From Vibrio taketomensis (GTDB lineage Bacteria > Pseudomonadota > Gammaproteobacteria > Enterobacterales > Vibrionaceae), in assembly GCF_009938165.1 (NCBI RefSeq), contig NZ_AP019650.1, positions 248,001-312,000 on the forward strand: a stretch of DNA of 64,000 nucleotides, given 5' to 3'. Positions within the stretch are counted from its first letter, which is position 1. Each line of letters starts with the position of its first letter. A program made the translations under genes and the position numbers. Positions 31,589-42,873 of the stretch are shown piece after piece. Under the pieces are notes generated by a model. It had not been told where the DNA came from. It was given only the letters and a program-made list of their open reading frames with translations, and did no database searches.

Positions 31589-32133
31589 TTATTTCTCTCT
31601 GCATACCAAGTGTATTGACCTGTTTTCGAATCGACATGACCAATTTGTTGAGCAGGTGCTCCGGCCATAATCGCATAGGCTGGTACATCGCCAGTTACAA
31701 CTGCATTCGCACAGATAAGTGCACCTTGACCGATTATCACCCTGGGTGATGACTACGTTTGAAGTGATCCAAACACCATCTTCAATAGTGACTTTACCTT
31801 CTAAGTCACTACGCCCACTGTAGTAGCCTGTTACTGGGTCAAAATATGATTTGAAGCGACGATTGAAACGTGTGGACCAATAAACACACGCTGGCCAATA
31901 TGGATATCACCATTAACATAGCTGTATAAACCTACGTATGAATGTGAGCCAATTTGGTTCTCACCAATACGTACAATTGTTCTGGTGCGATACGGACTTC
32001 TGGTTGAGTGAAGCCTAAAATTTGTGCACGTGTAGTATCATCGGCATGGTTGTTACTTTGTGCTGTGTAGAGAGTAAACTTGCAGAAATTCTTCGTCGCT
32101 GAGTTCACCACCGAATTTCTTTTGTACAGACAT
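31589..32133 (-). pseudogene. Hexapeptide-repeat acetyltransferase, frameshifted
   Basis: A left-handed beta-helix acyltransferase of about 185 residues. It starts at ATG 32133 (MSVQKKFGGELSDEEFLQ). Hexapeptide units run through IGSHSYVGLYSYVNGDIHIG, the catalytic-His region HVSIVASNHIFDPVTGYYSG and IIGQGALICANAVVTGDVPA, ending AYAIMAGAPAQQIG. It lies between symporter 2 and the PL15-like lyase in one operon, so it may acetylate or handle a modified oligomer (inference). Confidence 0.72.
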
Positions 32134-32186
32134 GATTTTTCCTAAAGATAGAGATAGAGGCAAAGCCCATCTCTATAAGTAAATAA

Positions 32187-33959
32187 TTAGATAGACTGTG
32201 ACGCCGTATTGGTAAAGCGGGGTAGTTTGCGTTTGGTTGCGATTAGTAGTAAACCAATACCAGCAACAATGGCGGCAACTAATATGAACAGCATTTTGCC
32301 CCAGATAGGGTTTGGAATTAGGGCTAGGCCGCTAGGAATACAGAAGCAACTAATAGCATTTTTGCCAATAATTCATGCTGTTTGTTGTCCATCATGATGC
32401 TCGTTTCTGTTTCTTCGACAACGATTTCGGTATCGATGTTGTGGAAGAATTTTGCGATGTCGGCAGCACGTTCAGGTGATGGTTCTTTGTAGAAGAATTG
32501 AGATAACACAAAGAACGGTAGTGTTATTGTCATATGACCGATTACACCTAACGTAACAGACTTCATTTCTGAGAATTCACGTGCGGTAAGTGGAGTTTCA
32601 AGGTTTAACAGAGATTCAATCGTTTCAGGAGTGATACCAAATGCGATAATTGCAGAGACACACATACCAACTAAGATCGTACCCCAACCGGCCCAATCTG
32701 GTGTTTTACGGATAAAGAAACATAAAATAGAAGGGATAAGCACCGGGAAGCCCACAAGAGTGCCAACCAGCATCATAAGGTCAAATAAGCCAAACTCTTT
32801 GAGTGATGTTAAGAATAGACCAGTCACGATGATCAGAATACCAAAAGCACCGGTTAAAATTTTGCTGACGAACATTAAGTTCTTTTCAGAGAAATCTTTA
32901 CATAGGTATGGTTCATAAACACTCTTTAAGATAATACCTGCGTTACGGTTTAATGCAGAATCCATTGAAGACATCGTGGCTGCAAACATAGCGGCAAGCA
33001 TCAAACCAACCATGCCGACAGGCATTTCGCGTTTAACGAACATGTAATAAGTTGCATCGGCAATTTTGCTACCAAGACCAGTAAGACCCCATGTGTTTGT
33101 GTCTGATAATGACCAGCGACATACCAAGCAGGAAGGAACCACATTAGTGGACCCACAATCATTAGTGAACATGCCAATAGTGCAGCTTTACGAGCGTTTT
33201 GGTGTCTTTAGATGCGATAAAACGGTAGGAATCCACCATATTATTGGTACTGAAGAACTGTTTTACAAAATACAGATAAACCAACCAACAAACAAATAGG
33301 TGTAACTGTAATTCTCACCAATCAGTTTTGTGCCGGAAGACCAACTTCAATTAGGTTAGTGAGACCACCTGATTTCCAAATTGCAACGAATGCAGCGACA
33401 AAAGTCATCACTGTGATGATGATCATTTGCATAAAATCAGATGCAATAACTGCCCAACTGCCCCAACAAGTGACATGACTAATACGACTAAACCTGCACC
33501 AATGATTGTTTGTTCAAGTGGAACGTCAACGACAGCACTTGTAAAGACCGCAAGGCCGTTTAGCCAAATTGCAGCTTGAAGAACGCTTAGTGGAACGTTA
33601 GCCCAAGTAAAAACTTGTTCGTTTACTTTTCCAAGGCGCATGCGAGCCCCTTCAAGTGGTGTGATGACTCGCATTTGACGAGCTTTTGCTGCGAAGAATA
33701 AGTAGTTACAGAAGTAACCTAATGCGTTAGCAAAAACGACGGCAACAGACATACCACTTGTAAGAGCTTTTCCCATCAAGCCTGTAAATGTCATTGCACT
33801 GAGCGCCATCATGAAAGCACTAGAGCCGACCATCCACCAAAGCATACGACCACCACCGCGAAAGTATTCACTAGTATTGTCAGCGGCAGAGCGGAATACC
33901 CAGCCTAAAGCGATTAAGAAGGCAAAGTAAACCAACACTATCAGAATATCGATATCCAT
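32187..33959 (-). pseudogene. Sodium:solute symporter 2 (alginate-oligomer type), frameshifted
   Basis: An SSS-family symporter of about 590 residues: MDIDILIVLVYFAFLIALGW, SEYFRGGGRMLWWMVGSSAF, LNGLAVFTSAVVDVPLEQTI, AAMFAATMSSMDSALNRNAG and ETPLTAREFSEMKSVTLGVI. It ends at TAA 32187. The 32324-33172 and 33423-33959 stretches are intact; the break between them includes several losses. It is the closest relative of symporter 3 and differs from the symporter 1/4 pair. It heads the operon symporter-acetyltransferase-PL15-like lyase. Confidence 0.8.
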
Positions 33960-34128
33960 TTTGTAAGTTCCTATACGTAGGGAGCGAATATTGTTTTGTT
34001 TTGTAAGACTCTCTCGACCAAAATCCTGCCGTTTGGAGAGTTGTTGCGGCTAGTACTATAAAATTGATGGGATTAATGAGGAAATGATATTATTGTATAA
34101 TCATAATACAAAAACGAATAAGCAAATT

Positions 34129-35038
34129 ATGGATATAAAAACACTGAGAACCTTCGTTGTTGCGGTGAAACATAAGAATTTCTCTGCCGCAGCTCAGAGT
34201 TACATACCGTTCAACCTACAGTTTCTCGGCATATATCTGAGCTTGAGAGTAAGTTGGTGTGAAGCTATTCTATCGCAACACACATCTGGTAGAGCTTACT
34301 CCTGCTGGTGTATTACTCTATTCTGAGGCATTGAAAATACTCGAGAATAATAGCAGGGTGATTGATTTAGTCAGCCAAGCAAATAGTGATCGAGTTAGCA
34401 AAATGAACATTGGTTACCTTGCTACAGCGGCCTCTTTGTTTTATTCCTGAGATTATTAGTGACTATTCAATGCAACATCCCCATGTCACAACCTATTTGT
34501 ATGAGATGTCAGGTCAAGAACAATGCACTGCGTTGATGGAAAACGTGTCGACGTTATTTTCTGCCGTGATCAACCACTATTGAATGATCAACAGTTTGTT
34601 CGACGTCAAATTTACGTAGATGATTTGGTGGCTGTTGTACCAAGTAATCATCATTTAGCGAATAAATCAGAGCTCTCCATAGCAGATTTGAATAAAGAGC
34701 GTTTTATGATGTTCCACAGAGCAGTTTGGTCTAATGTTTTCAAACATATACTGGATTTATGTGAACAACATGGCTTTACACCACAAATGAGTTACTACCC
34801 AGACAATATGCGGCATATGGCGACTTTCGTCTCATCGGGATTAGGGGTATCAATTGCTCCAAGCTGTATCAAGTTTCTAACCAACGAGCACTGCGTTTGT
34901 CGACGTATCAAAGAATTGAGCTACCCAATGCCGCTGTATATGTATTACCACAAAGAAAATACGAGCGTAGAGTTAGATAGTTTTGTGAAAATATGTGAGG
35001 AACATAAAGTCCGCATTGAAAACATGATAGGTAATTAA
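34129..35038 (+). pseudogene. LysR-type transcriptional regulator, frameshifted
   Basis: A LysR regulator of about 303 residues, divergent from symporter 2. The helix-turn-helix is readable as MDIKTLRTFVVAVKHKNFSA, then (shifted) TVSRHISELE, KLFYRNTHLVELTPAG. The co-inducer domain carries VDDLVAVVPSNHHLANKSEL and FVSSGLGVSIAPSC. Frame breaks lie near 34200, 34255, 34440 and 34540. Divergent placement suggests it controls symporter 2. TATTGTATAATCATAATACA just upstream of its start resembles the island operator with a longer spacer. Confidence 0.78.
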
Positions 35039-35688
35039 ATTTATATTCGTTAGATGAATCAATAGCTCATTATTTACAATGAGCTTTTGTTTTAAAAACT
35101 AGTGTAAAAAGTTTAAAACATCACTATTTGTTTGTGTTTATAACATATCAAAGCGTGTTACCCTCCTCAAATATTTCATATCACTTAAATTCAATTATCC
35201 AACAACCTGTTGAACTTGTGCTTGATCACGGCCAGAAGCATTCGATGTGAAGATGATCACTAATATTGTATGACAAATTTGACTAACTTCTGTTGAGAGA
35301 TAATTCTAACTGTAGAAGTGTGAATTTGTGGCATTTGTGTGATCTTGCTTTGATATTGAACTTTCTTGTGAATTTTAGGTAATTCAGCTTTGTTGGTAAA
35401 AGTTGGCATTATTAAATGTATGATTTATCAATTGGCATGACACTGTGCTCGAAAAGTTTTGCAACCGGAATCAAGTTTAATTCATCTAATATTTGGTGTC
35501 GCGACCACTTCTTTTAACAATATCGCGTTTGGGTAAATAGCCTAGGATAGGCTTGGAAGTTTCTGGCTTAGATATCTATAAAGATAGGTTTTACATCTTC
35601 AAATCGGCGCTATTGACGATTTGAATACCAACGTTATCTCTATATTAAGAAAGTTTTCATGGATTGCTTTCTATTAAAGGTTATGGAT
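35039..35688. promoter_or_regulatory. 650-bp intergenic region with terminator and operator
   Basis: A LysR terminator (AGCTCATT / AATGAGCT stem, 35064-35085, then TTTGTTTT) and an island operator TTGTATGACAA (35266-35276) are visible. The rest is AT-rich with only a 21-codon coding-like stretch on the minus strand (IIFTSNASGRDQAQVQQVVG) that I cannot assign. Confidence 0.5.
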
Positions 35689-37464
35689 ATGAATATAGAT
35701 ATCATAATTGTGCTCGTATATTTCCTCTTCCTGATTGGACTGGGAATGATGTTTAAGGATACATCTGGATCATCAACGAGCGAATACTCCGTGGCGGCGG
35801 CAAAATGTTGTGGTGGATGGTTGGTTCCACTGCATTTATGACAGCACTCAGTGCAATGACATTCACCGGTGTAATGGGTAAGGCGTTAACGGTAGGTATA
35901 TCCGTTGTTGTGATTTTTATGCTAACGCATTAGGTTATTTCTGCAACTACTTGTTCTTTGCTGCAAAGCTCGTCAGATGCGCATTATCAGCCCTATTGAG
36001 GGTATTCGTATGCGTTTTGGCCCGGTTAGTGAGCAAGTATTTACTTGGGCAACCGTTCCATCAAGCGTCTTGCAAGCATCGTTATGGCTTAATGGTTTGG
36101 CTTGTATTTGCAAGTGCGGTATTTAACATTCCATTAGCACGACAATTATTGCAACTGGTCTAGTTGTACTCGTTATGTCTCTAATTGGTGGTAGTTGGGC
36201 TGTTGTTGCGTCAGATTTCTACAGATGATCATTATTACTGTGGTGACATTTATTGCGACTGTCGTAGCTGTTTGGAAATCGGGTGGTGTTGCTCCAATTT
36301 TAGAAGCCGGATTGCCTGATCGTGAATTCGTAGGTGAAGGTTATACCTATGCTTATCTATTTGTTGGTTGGTTTATCTGTATTTTGTGAAGCAGTTCTTT
36401 AGTACGAACAATATGATCGATTCATATCGTTATATTGCAGCTAAAGATACGCGCAATGCAACGCAAAGCTGCGATTTTAGCCTGTTCACTAATGGCGGTT
36501 GGCCCGCTAATTTGGTTCCTACCAGCATGGTTTGTAGCAGGGCATTACCCAGATACATCTACATGGGGATTAGAGGCTCGGCTCAAAAGTGAGTGATGCG
36601 ACTTACTTTGTTTTGTTCGCAATGAAATGCCTTTGGGTATGATTGGTTTGATGATGTCAGCAATGTTTGCTGCGACGATGTCTTCAATGGACTCAGCGTT
36701 AAATCGTAATGCAGGTATTTTCATCAAAAAACGTTTATGAGCCATACATCAATAAGAATGCATCTGAAGCTAAAGTACTAGCAGCAAGTAAGATTGTGAC
36801 CATTCTATTCGGTTTATTGATTATTGTTGCTGGTTTGGCGATGAGCGAATTGAAAGGCTTTGGTCTATTCGATGCATTAATGCTAGTAAGTACACTGGTT
36901 GCATTCCTGTTCTGATTCCGTCATTACTTTGTTTTCATTCGTAAAACGCCAGATTGGGCTGGATGGGCAACGATTGCTGTAGGTGCTTGTGTGTCATTTA
37001 TTGCGTTTGTTGTTTCTCCTGAAATGATCCAGAACGTTTTCAATTTAGATACACCGTTGACTGCTCGTGAATTTGCGGAGATGAAGTCAATTACTCTCGG
37101 TGTTGTTGGTCACGTATGTATTACAGGTGGCTTTTCTTGTGTACAATTCTTCTACAAAGAACCTGTAGGTAAACGAGCTGAAGAGATCAATAAGTTCTTT
37201 AGCAATGTCGATACGCCTGTAGTGGTTGAAGAATCGGCCGAGACACGCCAAATGGATAGAAAGCAGCATTACTTGTTTGGTCGAGTATTGCTCATGGCTA
37301 GCGGAGCACTAACACTATTGGTACTGGTTCCAAATCCTCTATGGGGACGAGTTCTCTATCTATTGATGGCGGCAATTGTCGGCTTTATTAGCTTCTTACT
37401 ATTACGTGCTGCGAAAGTTAAAGATGAAGATAAAGCGTTGGTTTTAAGTCAAGAATCAGCATAA
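35689..37464 (+). pseudogene. Sodium:solute symporter 3 (alginate-oligomer type), frameshifted
   Basis: An SSS symporter paralogous to symporter 2. ATG 35689 (MNIDIIIVLVYFLFLIGLGM) is preferred because AAAGG lies 8 nt upstream; ATG 35683 is an alternative. Readable blocks: GKMLWWMVGSTAFMTALSAM, GFRMRF-like and SVLQASLWLNGLA, MFAATMSSMDSALNRNAGIF, DTPLTAREFAEMKSITLGVV, and the intact C-terminal 157 residues. Frame breaks occur about every 100-200 bp up to 36910. It imports uronate oligomers or monomers by inference. Confidence 0.8.
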
Positions 37465-37662
37465 CATCATCTTATCTTGTAAGCCCAAGCCAAAGTCTTG
37501 AGGCTTTTTGATCAAAATTTAGGAAAGTCATTACACGTTTAGTTCAAATAGCAAACGAGAAGATATTATTGATGAAATCAAATAGGCACGGAATGTTGTG
37601 AAAATGTAGACGAAAATAAAAGGCAAGCAGAGATATTCTGATGCCTTTATCATAATAAATAA

Positions 37663-38736
37663 TCAGTAGGTTGTTAGTGAGGTGGGTAGCACGAGAAGTT
37701 CCACCCCATCTGTTGATTCGATGTTGAGTGAGTCTAAGCCTGCAGGACAGAAAAATTTATCAAACTGTTTTAAATGATGGACATGGTTGCCGCATCGAAC
37801 AGTACATTCACCTTGGACGATGATGCCAATATAGAAGCTTGGTCAGATTTGCAGATATTACCTTTGATAGTTGATTTGCTGACTTGGAAGCAGGATGTTA
37901 CTGATTGATCGATTAGTACTTCCTTATAGGAGATTGAGTCGTAATTGCGTTGCTTCGTTGTTTAAGGTATTCAGGACTTCTTGTTTGACATTGTATCCAT
38001 ATTAAATACGTCAAGACAGAAGTCAAGTCGCGTTTCATAAAGCGTGCTTCTTCTGGTAGTGTATAGCCCGATTTTTCAAACTCAAAACGAACAGCCCAAT
38101 CGGATGGCTCCATGATTTCTACCATGAGAATATTTTCACCGATGGCATGAGGCATTCCACCTGGTATATAAAACAATCGCCTCGAGAAATGCTTATTTTT
38201 TCAAAACAATGCTCCATTGCGTCTATATCTTGAGTTTCTATCATCTTTTAGCTCTTCTTTGAAGGCGGGTTTTGAAACCGAGATAGATATAAGGCTCTTC
38301 GATTGACTCTCTGAAATCAATAAAGTAGTACGCTTCAGCTTTCCCTGAATTGGAATTGAGATATTGACGCGAAAACTCTACAGTTGGATGAACTTGGAAG
38401 TGTAAACGCACAGATGAGTCTAAGTATTTGACTAATAGCATTGGATTATTACCATATCGTGCAGTGTGTTCACTTCCTAAAAAGTAACTCGGTTGGACTC
38501 AATTAGCTTTGTGAACTCGACATCACTACCATCTATGTTTGTAATAGAAATGCCTTCACTAATATCTTCTCGACCGCTATTTACTGCTTTTACCGTTGAT
38601 GCAATCCATTCCTCTGGGAAGTGTGAATCTTGTGGTGATGGATGATTATTTATTTTGTCGAGTAACATGCCTCCTTGATATGTTCTCCATACACGATTTC
38701 TTTAAAACAAATAATATCTTCTTGATAGTTCTTCAT
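37663..38736 (-). pseudogene. Class I mannose-6-phosphate isomerase-like protein, frameshifted
   Basis: A cupin-fold protein of about 358 residues. It starts at ATG 38736 (MKNYQEDIICFKEI), then reads RVWRTYQGGMLLDKINNHP, the family motif DSHFPEEWIASTVKAVNSGR, and LVKYLDSSVRLHFQVHPT (metal ligand His region). The second cupin with FYIPGGMPHAIGENILMVEI (metal His) follows, and a C terminus read in another frame ends at TGA 37663. The real substrate may be a uronate or aldose other than mannose-6-P. Its position between symporter 3 and PL6 suggests a role with alginate-derived or co-occurring sugars. Confidence 0.75.
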
Positions 38737-38801
38737 GTTGTAATTCTTTTATATGATTCAATAAAATTAGCCACCAATAAAATTAATTATCGATGGCGTA
38801 C

Positions 38802-40341
38802 TTAGTTAAAAATTGAGTGTTTATTTGTTGATGATGTAGTCTGGCCTGCTGTATCAGCAGTAACAATATTTAGTTTAGATACATCAACACCAACGGCTGG
38901 TGATGATGTGAATCCGCGTATTTTGTGATCTTGGTAAAGTTGTTTGATGTGATTTAACAAAGGTAGGGTTGATTATCTCTCCGATGTATACTTCGCCTTC
39001 ATTAGTCACGTTAGTCAGAGGTGTAATGCCTGTCTTTTACCGCCACATTATTTAGTGTGCCTGCATCAACTAGATTGTAACTAAAGTGAATTTGGTCTCC
39101 TCCAAAGACGTTTTGACGATGTTGTTGTCATATGCTGACTCGGTGAACTTGTTCGCCATATACAATACCGTATTCATTTCCTATTAAAGTGTTGTTAGAA
39201 ATCTGAATGTTTTTTGGTGTCCATTGTTTGTTTAACTCTTGCCTTTAGTTTCTTTGGAGCTTTTCACCTTTGGCTACATCAATAATACCGGTGTTGATTA
39301 CTATCCTGCTCGCACATCGGCATTACCGGCAACCCCTCATCGCCCCCAGCAGTTTGTATGATGTAATTGTTATGGATTACGTGGTCTTCATCGTAAATAC
39401 GAATGCCGCCAGTCTGTGCTTTATGGGCGCCAATAATGATATTATTTTCAATGTTATTGGCTTTGCCGTGTCTTAGAGAAATTAAGCCGGCCGATTGATA
39501 AATCGTATTTCCGTCAATTTTATTACCGCCTGATTTCACAGCTATTAATTCTTGTTCACCATCCATATTTATCATTAAGTTATGGCTGAAACTAGAATTA
39601 GAAGGAAACTGCGATGTGGTGCTAAATCCCATTTGATAGCTTCCAGCTATTGGTGTTATAGCGAATTGCTCTGTTTGTTATCGAGCTCACCATAGAGATT
39701 TTTCTGCATATCTAGGAAGATGTTGTGCTCGACTTTGTGATTATCAGGTGTTGAATCTTTGTAGTAAAATCAGCGCGCCGCGTTTTGTTTGCCTTCAAAG
39801 CGGTTATAGCTAATAGTGGCATTTTCTCCCATACGGTGATCCATAAACGTTTGGGGTACTTTGGCGCTTGTCATCGGGTTGATAACGGTAACCATCGTTA
39901 AAGTAGTAAAACGTTGAGTTGGTTAGGTGTTATTATCACCATTGAAAACGAGACCACCAGATTCTCATCTGGACCACCTTCCGTAAATACAACGCCTTCA
40001 ATGAGTGTGATTACCGTTGATATTAAGTTGAACTAAACCGGTTAACCATGCTTGTCCCGCATTGTCGGCTTTGATGATTAGATTATTAGCCGAGACTTTA
40101 ACGCTACCTAAATTTGGGTATTTACCATTGGCTATTGAAATAATATCGCCATCTTTGGCTGATTCTAATTTTTCTTTCAGAAGTTGAACCGTTTGTTCTG
40201 AATGAGTGGTTAGCGTTTCAGATGAAATTGGAGACAAGCGCTCACTGCTAAGTAAACCATCGCGAGAAATATCATCTAAGTCAATGGCATAAGATGAGTT
40301 GCAACAAAGCAAAATGATTGTCGATAAAATAGATTTTTCAT
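38802..40341 (-). pseudogene. PL6-family alginate lyase, exported, frameshifted
   Basis: A beta-helix alginate (or dermatan-type) lyase of about 513 residues. A hydrophobic signal peptide starts at ATG 40341 (a frame break lies within it, near ILLCCNSSYA). The helix begins with QLLKEKLESAKDGDIISIAN and NLIIKADNAGQAWLTGLVQL. The catalytic Lys/Arg segments of PL6 are preserved as GEQELIAVKSGGNKIDGNTI and AGLISLRHGKANNIENNIII. It is likely periplasmic or secreted and makes oligomers for the symporters and exolyases. The C-terminal 150 codons are badly broken. Confidence 0.82.
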
Positions 40342-40719
40342 ATTACGTCTCTGTATATGTAAAAAGCCAGTAGGGTAATTTAGCCAAGAAATTCTAGCTA
40401 AAGAACATAATATGAATAAATATTCTTGTATTACAATATTATTTTATTGTTTTTGGTTAAGCTTGATTGTGGTCTCAAAAATGTATGTTGATGATTTATC
40501 GGAGGATTGAGTTGGGCGAATAATGTTAAAACAATGTGTGTGAGAAAGGATAAGGGCCGACTAGTTTGCTGAATTATGTTGGTTGATATTGGTGTTTTAG
40601 CTTTCCAATTCACGTAAAACATGAGAGTGGCAATAATGTTGTGTATTTATAAAAAGCCGAGATTAACTCGGCTTTGACTTATTTTCCGAATGTTTAATCA
40701 CTATGAGGCTGTATAGTAA
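40342..40719. promoter_or_regulatory. Promoter of PL6 gene with operator and upstream terminator
   Basis: The operator TTGTATTACAA is at 40426-40436, 85 bp before the PL6 start. A terminator for the PL17 operon is at 40647-40675 (AAAGCCGAG / CTCGGCTTT with T tail on the minus strand). No gene is seen; minus-strand ORFs here are chance. Confidence 0.6.
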
Positions 40720-42871
40720 TTAAATTTGTGCGAATGCGCCTTCCCAAGCGTAATCTACACCATCAAACTCAACACTATGCATTGCGTTTTGATTCTCTTC
40801 ATTTAAGTTACAAATAGCGAAACGGTATGTCGTACCAGATGTTGTTTCGATGCTAATAACAGTACCCGTATCATTGCAACCTAAAACATTAACTGTTTTA
40901 ACTAAACCTCGAGCTCTACAGATGCTTCAATAGACTCATTGAAGTAACCATGTGTCTCTAGTACTGAGGCAAATACATGGTTCTGGCCTGATTGACGTAG
41001 GATCAGTGCAGGCTCGCTCTTCAAGTTGAAGTCTGGATCATTTGCGCCAGTGCGAGTGAAGAACACTTTGCCGCCGTTTGTCGCGCTTGTGATTAGCGAG
41101 TAGTAGCTGTTGTCGTGCAACCAGCTTACTAGTGAGCTGCCTTCAACTTGGCCTGAACCTACATTCCATAGGTGCTGGTAGCCGTTGTCTTCGCCCATTG
41201 GGCGCAGCGTGCTTTCGACATCGTATTCAAAATCTGTACGGATGATTTGACCAGAGTAGTGCACTGGCAGGTCGTATTGGTGCTCTTGGTCTGCTTCGAT
41301 TCGGTAAACATCAATCACAAGTGGTTTTCAAATTCTGGCAATTCAGCAAGAATGATGCTGCGCTGCATGTCAACGCCATTGTAGTAACCAGAAATGCGAC
41401 CACTCATGCCTTGCAGTTTTTCATCATCAGCTTTGAAGAAGTGCTTCGAGCCAATTTGGTTTCAGCTAGCGCTGTGTCAAAGTTGTTTTGCGTCTTTTGG
41501 TCAACCGTTACCGTGTTGTGCGCGACCGTCTGCTTACAGTAAGACTTGTTCTCTGGGATGTAACGACCACCAAATTTTGGCTCAACGTTTACCCAACGAC
41601 CAAAGCCGTAATCGTGCAGCACTTCATGACCGCGGTTAAACACGCTCAGGTGTAGACCATCGTAGTGACCGTGGTCTAGGGCTGAGTGGTACTGGTGATC
41701 GCTGCCGTGTTGACCAAACCAGATAAGGCCATAGTGTCGTCATCTTTCTCGTCACGGTGACGAAGAATGCTGACGCCGCCTTTTCGCCTTCTGGGCCATC
41801 AGTTACGAATAGGCTACCCCAGTTGAACGGTTTGATGTTGTCTGTCGCTGCAACCGCATCAGACAACGTTTTACCTGAGATATGAACCCAAACGTCTTGC
41901 TGGTGGTCTGCCATGCCAAGTAGCGTTTCAGACTGCTCGTAACGGTGGAAACATACTGATGTTGCCATGATTACGCCTTCATCATTAATCGAAATCGTTT
42001 TCGATGAATCGTTTAGGCAGGCAAAGTACCATCTGGGAATGCCGTCTTAAATACTGCGTAAGACGTTGTCTTGATTACTGAATCGTTGAACTCGTAAATA
42101 CCAAGCTCAGGCTGACGACGTTCAATCGCTTCTGCGAATAGGTAGATTGGACGTAGCGAGAAACGGTGGTAGTAAGGACCTTCCATGTAGTAGCCGTCTG
42201 GCGAGAACAGTTGGTCTAGCTGAGCTAGGAAGCCGCCGCTGACTTTGTCCAGTTTCAAGCCATAAAGTGCTTTGTCTACCGCTTCTTGATCGTTAATCGC
42301 GTAACCACAGATACCGACTGCTGCTACTGCCCACAAACCGTGGTTGTGTACGATATCAAAGTCATGACCGTAAGTTACCACGAACAGCTCAATCATTTGC
42401 TTGAACAGGTCGTTTTCAATCAGTGTTTTTGCTCTTCTTCCAAGGTGAATGCAGCTATACGCACAAGACGCGTATAGCATCCACATGTTCTCATTTAGAG
42501 TTTGGTGGAAGATCACCCGGAGGGTTAGAGTCACGGCTGGTGTTGCTTTCTAGCGTTGGGTAAACCTTCGCGTAAGCCGTTAGCATATCTACGATGTAAT
42601 TGCGGTATTTCTGTTCGCCAGTGATAAGGAATAGGCGACCCGCGAGATCGATGTGGATGTAGTTTTGCTTATGGCGGTTGTGTTCGTAACCACCGCCTTC
42701 GCCGTGACCAGGAACTTCAATACCTACTTGTGCCATGTAAGCGTCAGTTTGTTTGATATCACGCGCTAGTGCCTTGCCTAATAGGCTATCCGTGCCAAGT
42801 GCTTTGCTCAGCTCTGCCGCTTCTTCAAAGTTCATTAATAGCGGTTGGTAAGGTTGGTTTTGGTAACTCAT
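40720..42871 (-). pseudogene. PL17-family oligoalginate lyase A, frameshifted
   Basis: A cytoplasmic or periplasmic exolyase of about 717 residues releasing unsaturated uronate monomers. From ATG 42871 it has GEGGGYEHNRHKQNYIHIDL, the catalytic Asn-His in DIVHNHGLWAVAAVGICGYA, Tyr in MEGPYYHRFSLRPIYLFAEA, and the heparinase II/III-like C-terminal sheet (HEVLHDYGFGRWVNVEPKFG, KQTVAHNTVTVDQKT). Breaks lie near 42505, 42015, 41740, 41640, 41410, 41320 and 40905. It is 2 bp downstream of the second PL17 gene, so they form one operon. Confidence 0.85.
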
Positions 42872-42873
42872 TA